Positions 12,380-21,569 of a stretch of 64,000 nt of DNA are shown here, piece by piece (within the stretch, counting starts at the first letter, position 1; each line of letters opens with the position of its first letter). The DNA is from Cupriavidus nantongensis (GTDB lineage Bacteria; Pseudomonadota; Gammaproteobacteria; Burkholderiales; Burkholderiaceae), in NCBI RefSeq assembly GCF_001598055.1, contig NZ_CP014844.1, positions 2,410,967-2,474,966 on the forward strand. The letters run 5' to 3'. Position numbers and translations under genes: made by a program. The notes below the pieces were generated by a model that saw only the letters and a list, made by a program, of their open reading frames with translations, made no database searches and was not told the origin of the DNA.

Positions 12380-13388
12380 ATGGATGAGGGTCATCTTCGA
12401 GCATTAATGCTGCAGCACCCGATTATATCCAAGAAGAGCAGAGCGGAATCACCATTATGGACACTCCCGATATCGAATTTTTATGACAACGCCAGAACTT
12501 TATTGTTTCTCAGGCAAAGTTTTTTCATAGAAGAGATCGCTGGCGAGGGAAAAACCATCATGATGAATGTCCTTCGTGAGCGGTTACCAAGAGATCTCAG
12601 CGAAATTCACGTACTCTCTTATAGAGGCTTAAATAGGGAAATATTTTCTCATGGTGGATTTGTGAGGGATTTGCTTTATACGGTTAATCATGCTGCTCTT
12701 GATGGAAATTCATACGAATTAAGTCGGAGATTGATTAATGACATTGTGGCTTCTGCACTGGAGACTAATTGGAAGCTAATTGTGATGCTGGTTGACGAAG
12801 CGCAGGCCCTTCGTCCTATAGATTTTCGGTTTTATCAAAGATCTGCATAATGAATTAGAAGAGGTGAGGATTGATTTCGTCGTGATTTGTTGTGGCGAGT
12901 CTCCAAAAATTCGTGAATTATTCAGAACCTTATCCAGTGAGCAGCAAATAGGCTGCCTGGATCGGTATTTTAGGCATCGGCTGAGACTCAGCGGATATGG
13001 ATTGGAAGAGCTGCAAGATCTGCTTGAGGTGATCGACGTGAAAAGATGGCCGACGGATTTTGGACCAACATGGACAGAATTTTGTTTTCCACTCGGATAT
13101 GCCTCTGGCTTTCGCCTAGCTAATCAAGCCAGTTTATTTTGGCAGGCAATGAAGGAGGTACATCTTATAAGAGACGATAAAATATCAGAACCAAGTCAAA
13201 ATGGAAAATTGCTTTCGAGGCGTATTTTCGATGCTCTTGGGTTTTTAGCGTTTAAGGGTATGGATAAAGATTGCCCAAACTTCGAGTTTCCAAAGGAAGA
13301 TTGGCAGAGTGCCGCTAAGTTTGCAGCTAAATCGGCCTGGGATGAAAAACCGGATGCCACGGATAGACCAGACTGCTCTCAAGCTTAG
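12380..13388 (+). pseudogene. TnsC/TniB-like AAA+ ATPase, frameshifted
   Basis: The gene follows tnsB and has a good ribosome site (GGAG) before the ATG at 12380. The first frame ends at 12850 after Walker B (KLIVMLVDEAQAL). The second frame, open from about 12840, continues the family sequence (IDFVVICCGESPKIRELF with sensor motifs, ending 13388). Removing one T from the TTTT run at about 12830-12833 joins the frames as DFRFIKDLHNELEEVRIDF. Walker A is unusual: E52-I-A-G-E-G-K58-T, with Glu instead of the first Gly. TnsC normally links target recognition to the transposase. Either the element is dead, or the run is read by +1 slippage, or it is a sequence error. Confidence 0.85.
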
Positions 13389-13390
13389 GC

Positions 13391-14719
13391 ATGAAAGACG
13401 CTCACTGGTGCGGTGGTGGATTAGATTCGATACCAAATGAGTCTTCATTCGGGTATTTTCATCGGTTGTGTTGGCTGAATGCAGTTGGCATGCAAGCCGC
13501 AATGAGGTTACTCGATGCTCCGAATTTTCCCACGCGCACGCAGACTTTTTTCGGCAAGCTGAAACGAATCCGCCATGTCATAGAGCGAGTTAACTTCAAT
13601 AGTACTAGGTTTCCAGAGGAGCGTTCGCTGGTGGCTGGGGAGGTTTCAAATTTGTTGGGCGCCATTTTTACTAGTCGCCTTAGATTTTGTCCCGTTTGTT
13701 TGGAGTCCGGATATCACTCGATCTGGTTTCAGTGTAGCAAGTTAGCGCGATGCCCGATTCACAATGTTGATATACATGATCGTTGCATGAAGTGTAGTAG
13801 CCTTCTCTCCGATATAGGTATTTTGGAAAACTTCAGAGAGGCGCTTCATTGTCCGGTATGTCACTGTGCATTATCGGGGGCGCCCCTTAGTCCAGGAGTT
13901 TTTGTCGAAAGCTACCTCCACGAACATCGAACCCACGTAAAAATATATCGACAAGCATTCTCTACGTTGAATGAGTGGGTAGAGGATGTCTCCGCTCGCG
14001 GTGACAGTTGGATCGCCTACTCCAACGTCGAAATATGGGCCGCGGATGCGGAATGTGCCTTTGCGATTGCATGTGCGCTGGCAAAGCCTCCGGAGATATT
14101 GGAACGGCCATCATGCAACGGCGTAGCCCTGTTCTGGCAACGACATTTGGCGGGAAATATGTCATTCGTGCCTTTGTTTACTATTAGACGGCGCGAAGAC
14201 GAGCTTATACGCGTTGTCTATTGCTGCACTTTGCGGCTTCTGCGTTCTTATGCTGCGGGTATTGCGAGCTCCGGGAGGGTTCCGCTGAAGCAATTTGTCG
14301 TCTTCAGGAAGGGCGACGGAATACAAGTCAGCACAGGGGATGCACGAGTACAGGCCTACCTGCTGCTACGCTATTTTGTGGAACAACCTGCCAATAGTGT
14401 TATCGCGCTTGATTCAGCAGTAGAACAGGTGTCGCCAAGTAGAGATTTGGGATGGTTTCTCTCCAGGGACGAGAACTCGAGAGCATCGACCCGAGCAGGA
14501 ATTCTATTGGCGTATGCGACAATGCATCGTGCGATTCGAGAAGCAGCGACCTCCGGATTTGTGAAATGGGATCGTCTGATCGAACTGGTACAAGGTGTCG
14601 TCATGGCCCATCAATACTCGGAGACTGTCGAGCGGGGAGTCGTAGTATTCCGGATGCCCGTGGGAATGCCTTTGGCTCCGTTTCGGCCTTTGCCGAATCT
14701 TCCCCGCATTTCTGCGTAA
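13391..14719 (+). CDS. TniQ/TnsD family target-selection protein
   Basis: The 442-residue protein opens with the TniQ signature (NESSFGYFHRLCWLNAVG) and has a zinc-binding region with paired cysteines (RFCPVCLES, LARCPIHNVDIHDRCMKC, HCPVCHCAL). TniQ/TnsD proteins bind the insertion target, directly or through a guide, and recruit TnsC. The gene starts two bases after the tnsC stop, so tnsABC-tniQ form one transcription unit. Only one TniQ-type protein is present, and its C-terminal half has no recognised DNA-binding domain. No CRISPR-Cas gene is near, so RNA guidance is not supported. Confidence 0.88.
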   Translation: MKDAHWCGGGLDSIPNESSFGYFHRLCWLNAVGMQAAMRLLDAPNFPTRTQTFFGKLKRIRHVIERVNFNSTRFPEERSLVAGEVSNLLGAIFTSRLRFCPVCLESGYHSIWFQCSKLARCPIHNVDIHDRCMKCSSLLSDIGILENFREALHCPVCHCALSGAPLSPGVFVESYLHEHRTHVKIYRQAFSTLNEWVEDVSARGDSWIAYSNVEIWAADAECAFAIACALAKPPEILERPSCNGVALFWQRHLAGNMSFVPLFTIRRREDELIRVVYCCTLRLLRSYAAGIASSGRVPLKQFVVFRKGDGIQVSTGDARVQAYLLLRYFVEQPANSVIALDSAVEQVSPSRDLGWFLSRDENSRASTRAGILLAYATMHRAIREAATSGFVKWDRLIELVQGVVMAHQYSETVERGVVVFRMPVGMPLAPFRPLPNLPRISA

Positions 14720-15277
14720 GAAATCTGAAATCGGGCATCGCACGGTGGTGGTCGGAGTCATGCGCCAACTCGCCAGCAGCGAAAGCACCTTGAAAGCGGG
14801 AAAGCCAGCACGCCCCTTATGATCCCGAGAGGGCGTGGTCGGACCTTCAACGGGCCGATATTTGAGGCTGTGTGGCCGAAGGAAGCACAGTTTAGACGTC
14901 CGGCCGTTTCTCATGAACTCGCCGGGCTTTGCGTCAGTGCCGCTGCAGCGTTTCGAGCTTCCTTGGCGGGTATCCGCCATCACTTTGTTTTCGTTGGAGG
15001 CAGGCTGGAACGAAAACTAGTTCCGGAGGTAGCGAATGTCACCCGATCGGCAGCGATGTCTTGCCTCGAACTGTTATGGATTCTGTGCGGGCCAGCTTCT
15101 CCAGGGCATACCGACCAGTAGGCCGAGTGCCCGATCAACTCTCGGCAACTGACCCAACGTTGGACATTGATCGGCGCTTTCAATGGCTGGAACGCCGCCG
15201 CACGCTCCAATACGAGTGATTCTAAGAAAGCTGACGGTACATGCGACGTGAGCCACTCCGCGTACGCGCTGGTTGCG
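14720..15277. other. Region between tniQ and the repeat gene, no recognised gene
   Basis: About 560 bases of higher GC content than the tns genes. Several overlapping open frames exist on both strands, but none has a plausible ribosome site plus family resemblance. It may hold debris of an insertion element. I see no convincing transposon end, tRNA or repeat. Confidence 0.4.
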
Positions 15278-15556
15278 CTAGCGTAATTCGTATTGTGCAG
15301 AGCCGGTCCAACCCTGTGCATGGGAGCACGTGCGATACAACTTGTTGCCTCGGATTTCATATTGAGGAACTGCGCTCCAGCTGTCTGCATGCGACACGGT
15401 ACGGTACACCTTATCGCCACGGATCTCATACTGAGGCAGGCCAGTTCAACCGCTAACATGGGACACCGCCCGGTAGACCTTGTTGTCGCGAATCTCGTAT
15501 TGCGGGAGGCCAGTCCAGCCATCGACGTGGCTCACCGTTCGGTAGCTTTTTGCCAT
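15278..15556 (-). pseudogene. Protein of four 23-residue tandem repeats, interrupted by a nonsense codon
   Basis: Read on the minus strand from the ATG at 15556, the frame gives MAKS followed by exactly four repeats of about 23 residues. The consensus is YRTVSHxxGWTGLPQYEIR plus four residues (D/G-N/D-K-V/L), ending at TAG 15278. In repeat two the conserved Trp codon TGG has become TGA (15448-15446), so the product is cut after about 36 residues. Four equal beta-rich repeats suggest a small four-bladed closed structure, but that is inference. It lies 70 bases downstream of the SAVED gene on the same strand, so the two may have been co-expressed. I do not recognise its function. Confidence 0.7.
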
Positions 15557-15626
15557 CACTTTCGCCAGATATGTCCCACACCAAAGCCACATCGGCCCAG
15601 TCATTCGGCAATGCCTGACGCGCGTG

Positions 15627-17180
15627 CTAGGTCGGGAGCGTCAGGGAGGCTTGATAGCCGCCGCCAAACGCGCCCTCGAAGTCATACTCATACAAGGTTG
15701 TTCGTCCCATACCCGGCTGACGCTGGCCCAGGAAGAACGTAAAGGCGTTGGGCGCCGCAATAAAAATATGCATTGGAGGTTTCACGTCCTTCCGCTCCAT
15801 ATTGATGCGCTGAACCAAGGCTTCGGCGAGTTCGAAAGCGTGCCTGCCGCTTGCGACCGACTGCGCTCCCGATCCGCACGACGGTTTCGCGACTAATAGC
15901 TTGCTGACGCCAGGCAAGGCGGTGGCAATATAGCCGCGCACCGCGTCGGGAATATCGTGGGTGAGCGCAACAGCCACGGCCATCTCTCCTGACTCTGACG
16001 TCAAGTCTTCCACTTCAAAGTTCCACGTCGGCCAGTCTGGATTGGTGAAAGTGTCCGTCGCGCTCCAGCTTTGCCGGTCGATCGTACGCTGCTCGATTTC
16101 CACGTGCCGTCCAGACTTGATGTTGACGACGGACCCAGCGGCAAACGCCAGCGTCAAGTGGGCGTCTAGCGCCAGGAGTAACGGTTGCGGTTCGCGCGCC
16201 GCGTCAATGAGAAAGCGCTTGAGCGCGGGGTACAGGTTGCCGGTCCAATCTTGCTGGTCGCGAATGGCCCGATCGTTGAAATACGGTATCAAGTCCAGGA
16301 CGGTGCTGCATCGTTCCTCTAGTCGGTCGAACGCGTGCTCGAACGACTTGACACCCACTAGTGTCCTTGGAGAGTTCCTTTTCGCAAACAGATTCTCGCG
16401 CTGGCAGGCGTCCCGAAAGGTGTCCCGCGTGAACTCGAGGCGACCCTGGGCGAGCCATTGGAAGACGATGTCGTCATACCGGAAGCTACTCTCGTTCAGC
16501 GGTATGCGAAGCAGTCCCCGGTTCTCGAAGTGCATGTCCAACAGTTCGCGGAGGTCATCCAGCGATGTGGAGTCGGTGTCGAGCGAAAGCGTGCGGGCCA
16601 GTAGACGCAATTCGGCATCGTCGATGCCCAGATGTTCCCGCCACAGTTTCCGGATCCGGCCTGTCGCCGACGCATCGGTCTTCGTGCCAAACAACTGCTC
16701 CAGGCGAATGGCTTTGTGACGCTGATGGATAAGGGGTCGGAGCGGGTCGGTCTGCGCGATCCGCCAGTTGGTTAGCAATTTGAATCGGACCCCGATCCCG
16801 TCTTTCGCGTGGGCGTGCTGAGCATTTCGGGCCCGCTGAAGAAAGGAAAAACGATTGGCGTTGATCCACTCGGGATCTATGAGGTCGCTATGTCCGAAGT
16901 CGCTTACCGAAACGTGCCACTTGCATTGCGTGTACTCCCGCAGGATTGGTTTTCCTTCTGGGTCATTTGGTGCACGGCTGGGGTCATATTCCACCCATAC
17001 GTCGTCGAAGCCTTTGGGACCGGATTCGAAACCCACGCGAATGACGGGGCTGTTAGGGTCAAGCAGGCAAACGGCCTTGCGCCAGAAAATCCGGGCCTGG
17101 AAGTTGTCGCCGTCCCGACGCACAGGCGCTTTAGTTATCGGCAGTCGATAGCTGACGCGCGGCGGGACATGCATCCGCAT
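15627..17180 (-). CDS. Cap4-like CBASS effector: PD-(D/E)XK-type nuclease fused to SAVED domain
   Basis: The C-terminal roughly 190 residues carry the SAVED domain, a cyclic-oligonucleotide sensor (LLALDAHLTLAFAAG; EVEDLTSESGEMAVAVALTH; PMHIFIAAPNAFTFFLGQRQ). The N-terminal part has a DUF4297-like nuclease pattern: Glu in VIRVGFESG, then KGFDDVWVEYD and YTQCKW (E-D-QxK). In CBASS immunity, such Cap4 proteins degrade DNA after a CD-NTase makes a nucleotide signal. No CD-NTase is visible: the upstream side is cut by an IS66 remnant. The start is uncertain; the ATG at 17180 is used because residues before it lack resemblance, but an ATG at 17261 is in frame. Probably functionally orphaned. Confidence 0.75.
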   Translation of the reverse strand: MRMHVPPRVSYRLPITKAPVRRDGDNFQARIFWRKAVCLLDPNSPVIRVGFESGPKGFDDVWVEYDPSRAPNDPEGKPILREYTQCKWHVSVSDFGHSDLIDPEWINANRFSFLQRARNAQHAHAKDGIGVRFKLLTNWRIAQTDPLRPLIHQRHKAIRLEQLFGTKTDASATGRIRKLWREHLGIDDAELRLLARTLSLDTDSTSLDDLRELLDMHFENRGLLRIPLNESSFRYDDIVFQWLAQGRLEFTRDTFRDACQRENLFAKRNSPRTLVGVKSFEHAFDRLEERCSTVLDLIPYFNDRAIRDQQDWTGNLYPALKRFLIDAAREPQPLLLALDAHLTLAFAAGSVVNIKSGRHVEIEQRTIDRQSWSATDTFTNPDWPTWNFEVEDLTSESGEMAVAVALTHDIPDAVRGYIATALPGVSKLLVAKPSCGSGAQSVASGRHAFELAEALVQRINMERKDVKPPMHIFIAAPNAFTFFLGQRQPGMGRTTLYEYDFEGAFGGGYQASLTLPT

Positions 17181-17254
17181 CGATGCCGTAGCCCAGCAAA
17201 TGCAGGGCCGCGGCATGGATCGACGCGTGTTCGTTCGATATAGCTCCCGCGAAG

Positions 17255-17307
17255 CTTCCATAATTGCGAACTTACGATAATTTCGATTATGGAAGGGCTT
17301 CCATAAT
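17255..17307. repeat. Cluster of three copies of a 10-bp inverted repeat
   Basis: CTTCCATAAT occurs at 17255-17264 and 17298-17307, with its complement ATTATGGAAG at 17286-17295. The last two form a perfect palindromic stem of about 14 bp with a 4-base loop (17281-17312). The cluster lies exactly at the junction between the SAVED gene and an IS66 fragment, so it may be a recombination or transposon-end site. No recombinase gene is next to it. Confidence 0.55.
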
Positions 17308-17526
17308 CGAAAGGCATGGCTCTTCGCAGACACCGTGGCCGGCGCCAAGGCAAGCGCCATGATCTATAGCCTGATGCTGACGTGCCGGGCCTGTGACGTC
17401 GAGCCATATGCCTATCTGCTCCACGTGCTCACAGAGTTGCCACAGCGAACGCCAGACGCCGACATCAGCGACCTGTTGCCGTTCAGCTTCGCCCCGCCGA
17501 AAGCCGCCCCGCCGCATCCTGCCTGA
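17305..17526 (+). pseudogene. IS66 family transposase (TnpC), C-terminal remnant
   Basis: The frame reads RKAWLFADTVAGAKASAMIY followed by SLMLTCRACDVEPYAYLLHV and LTELPQRTPDADISDLLPF, which is the conserved C-terminus of IS66 TnpC transposases. Only about 70 residues remain; everything upstream is missing. The fragment begins directly after the inverted-repeat cluster and ends just before the truncated ISKra4 gene. Confidence 0.85.
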
Positions 17527-17541
17527 ATACGCTCGTCGCAC

Positions 17542-18768
17542 TCAAGGTGTGCCGAAACTGGCGCTTACGATGGGCAAGCCCTTTCGATGCCGGGCGCCAT
17601 AGTTGACCAACGTAGACGCGTTGCTCCGCAGGTACCCGCAGACCTTATCTAGATTCCACCACAGCGTACTGAATTCATACCCCGCTCTGGTCAGGAGCTG
17701 CGCGTCCAATGCCTTGATGCGCTCCAACGCTTTGCGGCCCTTGCCATGCCACGCGAGCCACTTGGCGTGCGTGATTTCGGTCTCTATCGACTCTCGTTCC
17801 AGTGAATCGATAACCTTACTGCCGAACACGGAACGCTGCGCCGCTTTGAACTTCATAGCGATGTGGAACCAATCGAGAATCCTGCCGCGTGCGAGCTGAC
17901 TGCCCCGGATGGTCTTCTCAAATTCACCGGCGTCGTCGCTGATCACGGTAACGCGCTCGTCGGTCGCCACACCGTTTCGAGTGAGAAATTGATCCAGCCG
18001 CGCTACTGCCGAGGTAACTTCCCGGTGCACATAGGCATAGAACTTTGGCGGCCTGTCGGTGAACGTCGCTCGTCCAGCGATGAGGTTGACATGTCGGCCA
18101 AGGCCCCTCACCGAGTCGCAATGCCGCAACCACGCCGAGTCAACGCTCACGGTCGCGACATGGCTGGATTCGCGAACCTGGACGCCTCCGTCGAAAGGGG
18201 GCAGCTTCGCAATATCACGCTCGATGTCAGCGTCGAGTTGCTTTCCGATAGCACGAATCCGATTTCGAGTGCCGCTGAACGAAATGCCCTTGTCCAGAGG
18301 CAGTATTTCCTTCAGCATCGCCGTGGCCTGCCGATATGGCAGATGGCTTGCCCACTTCGCCTGGAGGTATTCCAGCTCTGGCGTGGCGCGATTAGTCAGC
18401 GCTTTAGACAAGGGATGGATCACGGATCGTGGCGTCGGCACAGTCCGTTGGCAAGCACACGACCACAGCCTCGGACTGTTCACCATCACCTTGCCATACA
18501 CCGTGCGCACCACCGTCGAGCGCTGGTCCTTGTGGCTCAAAGCCGCCCCGCAACTCCTGCAATGAGTCTGGCCCGAAAGCCATCCCGCGACTTGTTTCGA
18601 AACCAGCTCGGTCTGAACCTTGGCCAACAGCGAGCGGCCCTCCGCGAGGGTCAGGCCCAGATCCGCAAGACTACCGTCACGGCGCTCGATCACTGCCAAA
18701 ACGCCCTCACCGGCATGGCCAATATCGCTGCCCTCGTCCGCCAACCTGGCTTCGATGATCAACCGCAT
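17542..18768 (-). mobile_element. ISKra4 family transposase, C-terminally truncated
   Basis: The 408-residue frame starts MRLIIEARLADEG and contains the ISKra4 hallmarks: an N-terminal zinc motif (HCRSCGAAL...WSCACQRT), the AKWASHLPYRQATAMLKEIL segment and a catalytic aspartate region (VSVDSAWLRHCD; VISDDAGEF). It stops abruptly at SASFGTP, where family members continue for some 40 more residues, so the lower-coordinate end was lost next to the IS66 fragment. The element is probably immobile. Confidence 0.88.
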
Positions 18769-19090
18769 GGCTTGCTCCCACCGTTGCGATACCGATCAGC
18801 CTAGTTCACATACAACCGGCGCGGTGCCTAAGCGGCACTTTCTTGGTGTCCTCCCCAACCTTTGCACGCTCTCCAACGGATAGCGAGAAGATGTTGTTCG
18901 AGCGTGAGAAACGCAAATACAATGCGATGCATAGGCCAGTCTGTTCTGGTTGTCGTGTGGCGCCTGGAAAACATCGCACGATATCAGAGCAGTACTGGCC
19001 TTCCTTATGTCCGTTGCGTCTCGCGCTGATTGCGGAGATGTTCAGAAAATCGCCCCAGCCGTTCGCGGGATAAACGGCCCTCCCCAAACC

Positions 19091-19245
19091 TCAGATTGCG
19101 CGGGACGTAACAACCCGCAGCCGCAGAAGCTCGATATTGGCGCGGCCATACATTTGGCGCTTGAGGAGCTTGAGCCTGTTGACATGACCCTCCGTCTGGC
19201 CATTGCTCCATTGCAGCCTGACACGCGCGGTGGAGCCTGCATGCC
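19091..19245 (-). pseudogene. ISL3 family transposase, C-terminal remnant
   Basis: The minus-strand frame reads RVRLQWSNGQTEGHVNRLKL then LKRQMYGRANIELLRLRVV and a stop at 19091. This is the typical C-terminus of ISL3 transposases (WSNGQTEG-VN-LK). About 50 residues survive. The roughly 250 bases between it and the ISKra4 gene hold no recognisable gene. Confidence 0.8.
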
Positions 19246-19255
19246 CCCATGCCCT

Positions 19256-20401
19256 TCATGTCGCCTGTTTGGAAGCACAATCCGTTTCTGCCGCGGGAAG
19301 AACACTCTCGGAGACGCTGCGCAGCTTGTGAAGCAAGGCAACAGAGTCGCGCTCAATTCGCTTACGCAAAACCAGCCGATCAGCCATGCGGGCCACCACA
19401 CTGGAAAACCGATACTCCAGCGTCCGCACGAAGCGCGTGCCAGTGGCTGTGCCGATGCACTCATACGTGACGAACATCTCAAGACCCCGGTTGCCACGGG
19501 CCCGGGTTCGCCAGAGCCGATCCGGAAGACTTTCCACGACTTCCCACTGCAACTTGCCTGCACGGCCGCCGACGTACGCAAAGTGGCTCCCAACCGGCAG
19601 CGACCCTCCCTGCCCGGTGATCGCTACGTGGTAAGGATGCCACTCGTGCCAACGAAGCGGAGTACTCACGTAGGCCAGTACCTGGCTTGGCGTCCGGGCG
19701 ATATCAATGGAATGCTGCATCTTGACGGTGGGGACCAGGCTCTCGCTTGCTTCTTCGGGCTCCCAATGAAGGGTTCCATAGATCCAGTCCCACAGTGGAA
19801 ACACTACGGCGAAGTTCTTGGTCTGCATCAGGTCACGGCGGTGATGCAACTCATGCAACCGCCGCATGTGGCGAATCCACGGCAGGCGACAGATCGGATT
19901 CTGCGGCGGGAGGTGCTCGCAGGCATGAAAGATCTCGTAGCTGAGATAGCCGCCCAGTAGCGTGGCGGCAAACAGCGCAGCGACGTTCGCATTGACCAGG
20001 CCGATGATCGACCAAGCGAGCAGCGCGCCAATGCTGTAGACAACGATCAGCCATGCCGGGAACAGAATCACCCGCCAGTCCTTGGCGAACTCGTAGCGCA
20101 TCTGGTCATCTGCGAAAAAACTATGATGGTCGCCCGTGTGGCGCTGGTAGAACGCCTTCGCGAATCGCTTCTTGTTGTGCCCGAGACCCTTATGGGTGCG
20201 GTACTCGCCACTGCTGTGGAAAATTAAGGTGGCCGGCACAGTTAGCCACTCCACCGCGCTGACGTGGTCCAACTTGTTCAGCAAGAAGAGGATCAAGGTC
20301 ACGCCGAAAACAAGAACGAAGCCAGCATGCAGCCAGGGGTTGTAGTAAGGCGAAATGTTCGCCCGGTATTTCTTCCGGAAGGTTTGGGTATCAAAAGACA
20401 T
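19256..20401 (-). CDS. Fatty acid hydroxylase superfamily (di-iron membrane) protein fused to SRPBCC domain
   Basis: The 381-residue protein has two parts. Residues 1 to about 220 are a membrane di-iron oxygenase of the sterol desaturase/fatty acid hydroxylase type, with hydrophobic segments and the histidine motifs HKGLGH, RHTGDHH, HACEH and HELHH. The rest resembles an SRPBCC (START-like) lipid-binding domain (SIDIARTPSQVLAYVSTPLRW...). The fusion suggests hydroxylation of a lipid or carotenoid-like substrate presented by the C-terminal domain. It is transcribed away from the LysR gene 165 bases upstream, its likely regulator. The substrate is unknown. Confidence 0.85.
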   Translation of the reverse strand: MSFDTQTFRKKYRANISPYYNPWLHAGFVLVFGVTLILFLLNKLDHVSAVEWLTVPATLIFHSSGEYRTHKGLGHNKKRFAKAFYQRHTGDHHSFFADDQMRYEFAKDWRVILFPAWLIVVYSIGALLAWSIIGLVNANVAALFAATLLGGYLSYEIFHACEHLPPQNPICRLPWIRHMRRLHELHHRRDLMQTKNFAVVFPLWDWIYGTLHWEPEEASESLVPTVKMQHSIDIARTPSQVLAYVSTPLRWHEWHPYHVAITGQGGSLPVGSHFAYVGGRAGKLQWEVVESLPDRLWRTRARGNRGLEMFVTYECIGTATGTRFVRTLEYRFSSVVARMADRLVLRKRIERDSVALLHKLRSVSESVLPAAETDCASKQAT

Positions 20402-20566
20402 GATCGGCTCTCAAAGACTGTTGCGCTGTCGGGCTCGCGATACGTGGCCAGTTCCGCCAAGCCCCCGCGGACCTTTCTGACGTCTGGCGCCAGTAGGTCG
20501 CTTGGTGTTGTAGTCTATTGGTGCGATCATTTTCATTCCAATGGATATTGATGATGAGAATTATTG

Positions 20567-21481
20567 ATGAATCAGAATTTGCAGCAGATTGATCTCAATC
20601 TCCTCTTCGTGTTCGACATGCTGATGCAGGAGCGCAACCTGTCACGCGCGGCCGAGCGACTGCACAAGAGCCAGCCGGCGGTGAGCAATGCGCTCAGTCG
20701 TCTGCGCGAGCAACTGGGGCAACCTCTTTTCCGCCGTACCGCTAAGGGACTCGAGCCCACTGCCGGGGCGATGACGCTGCACGTGCCGGTACGGCAAGCC
20801 CTGCGCTTGCTGCAGGCAGGGCTTGCCGTTCAAGAGAGTTTTCAGCCGGACACGGAGCGAACCTTCCGACTGTCGATGAATGACTATGGGCAGCTACGGC
20901 TGTTACCGAGCCTGATGACCCGGCTGATGGCGCTGGCGCCGCAGGTGAAGCTGCAGGTACTGTCGGACGAAGGTGCCCTGATCCCGCAGCGACTGGCCAG
21001 CGGAGATCTGGACTTGGCGATTGATTACCTGTACTTCGACGACGCCGATTTGCTCTACCAACCGATTCACGAAGAGCGCCTCGCAGTTATCGGCCGACCG
21101 GGCCACCCTGCATTCAGGGAAGGCCTCGACAAGACGGCGTATCTGGCCGCACAGCACGTCTCGCTCTTGCCGCGAGCCGGCCGCGGCAGTCCGCTCGAGA
21201 TCGTCCTGGGCTCGGCCAAAGTGCAGCGCCATGTGCAGTTGCAAGTTCCGCACTACCTGACCATTCCAGCCATCGTCGCCAGCACCGATTTGCTGGGTAC
21301 CGTGCCCTGGCACTTGGCCAGGCATTTCGTGCACAACTATGGCTTGCAGCTCGCGGAGCTTCCTTTCGAAACGCCTGCGGTGCAGGTCAGCTTGATATGG
21401 CACCGTCAACAACAACACATGTCTGGTCTGCAATGGCTGAAGGAGCAAATTGCGCAAGTTGCACAGACCGAATCGAGCTGA
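20567..21481 (+). CDS. LysR family transcriptional regulator
   Basis: The 304-residue protein has the LysR winged helix at the N-terminus (LNLLFVFDMLMQERNLSRAA followed by KSQPAVSNALSRLREQLGQP) and a periplasmic-binding-like effector domain from about residue 90. The start is ATG 20567 rather than an adjacent in-frame TTG. It is divergent from the hydroxylase gene, the classic arrangement for LysR control of a neighbour. The effector-domain style resembles NodD/NahR-like regulators of aromatic or lipid signals, but the ligand cannot be named. Confidence 0.92.
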   Translation: MNQNLQQIDLNLLFVFDMLMQERNLSRAAERLHKSQPAVSNALSRLREQLGQPLFRRTAKGLEPTAGAMTLHVPVRQALRLLQAGLAVQESFQPDTERTFRLSMNDYGQLRLLPSLMTRLMALAPQVKLQVLSDEGALIPQRLASGDLDLAIDYLYFDDADLLYQPIHEERLAVIGRPGHPAFREGLDKTAYLAAQHVSLLPRAGRGSPLEIVLGSAKVQRHVQLQVPHYLTIPAIVASTDLLGTVPWHLARHFVHNYGLQLAELPFETPAVQVSLIWHRQQQHMSGLQWLKEQIAQVAQTESS

Positions 21482-21569
21482 TGTGGCGGGCCTCATTGGG
21501 CTGCCTGCGCGATGGATCTTTGAATCCATAGTGGCGCTGCCTGCGCTGTGTCGGGAAATCGGGCGGCGC

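Noticed and set aside
14980..15522. 180-codon minus-strand frame over the repeat gene
   Set aside because: It reads the 23-residue repeats in the wrong frame; the frame starting at 15556 shows the clean periodic repeats.
9018..17310. CRISPR-associated transposon
   Set aside because: TnsABC and TniQ are present, but there is no cas gene and no repeat-spacer array in the window.
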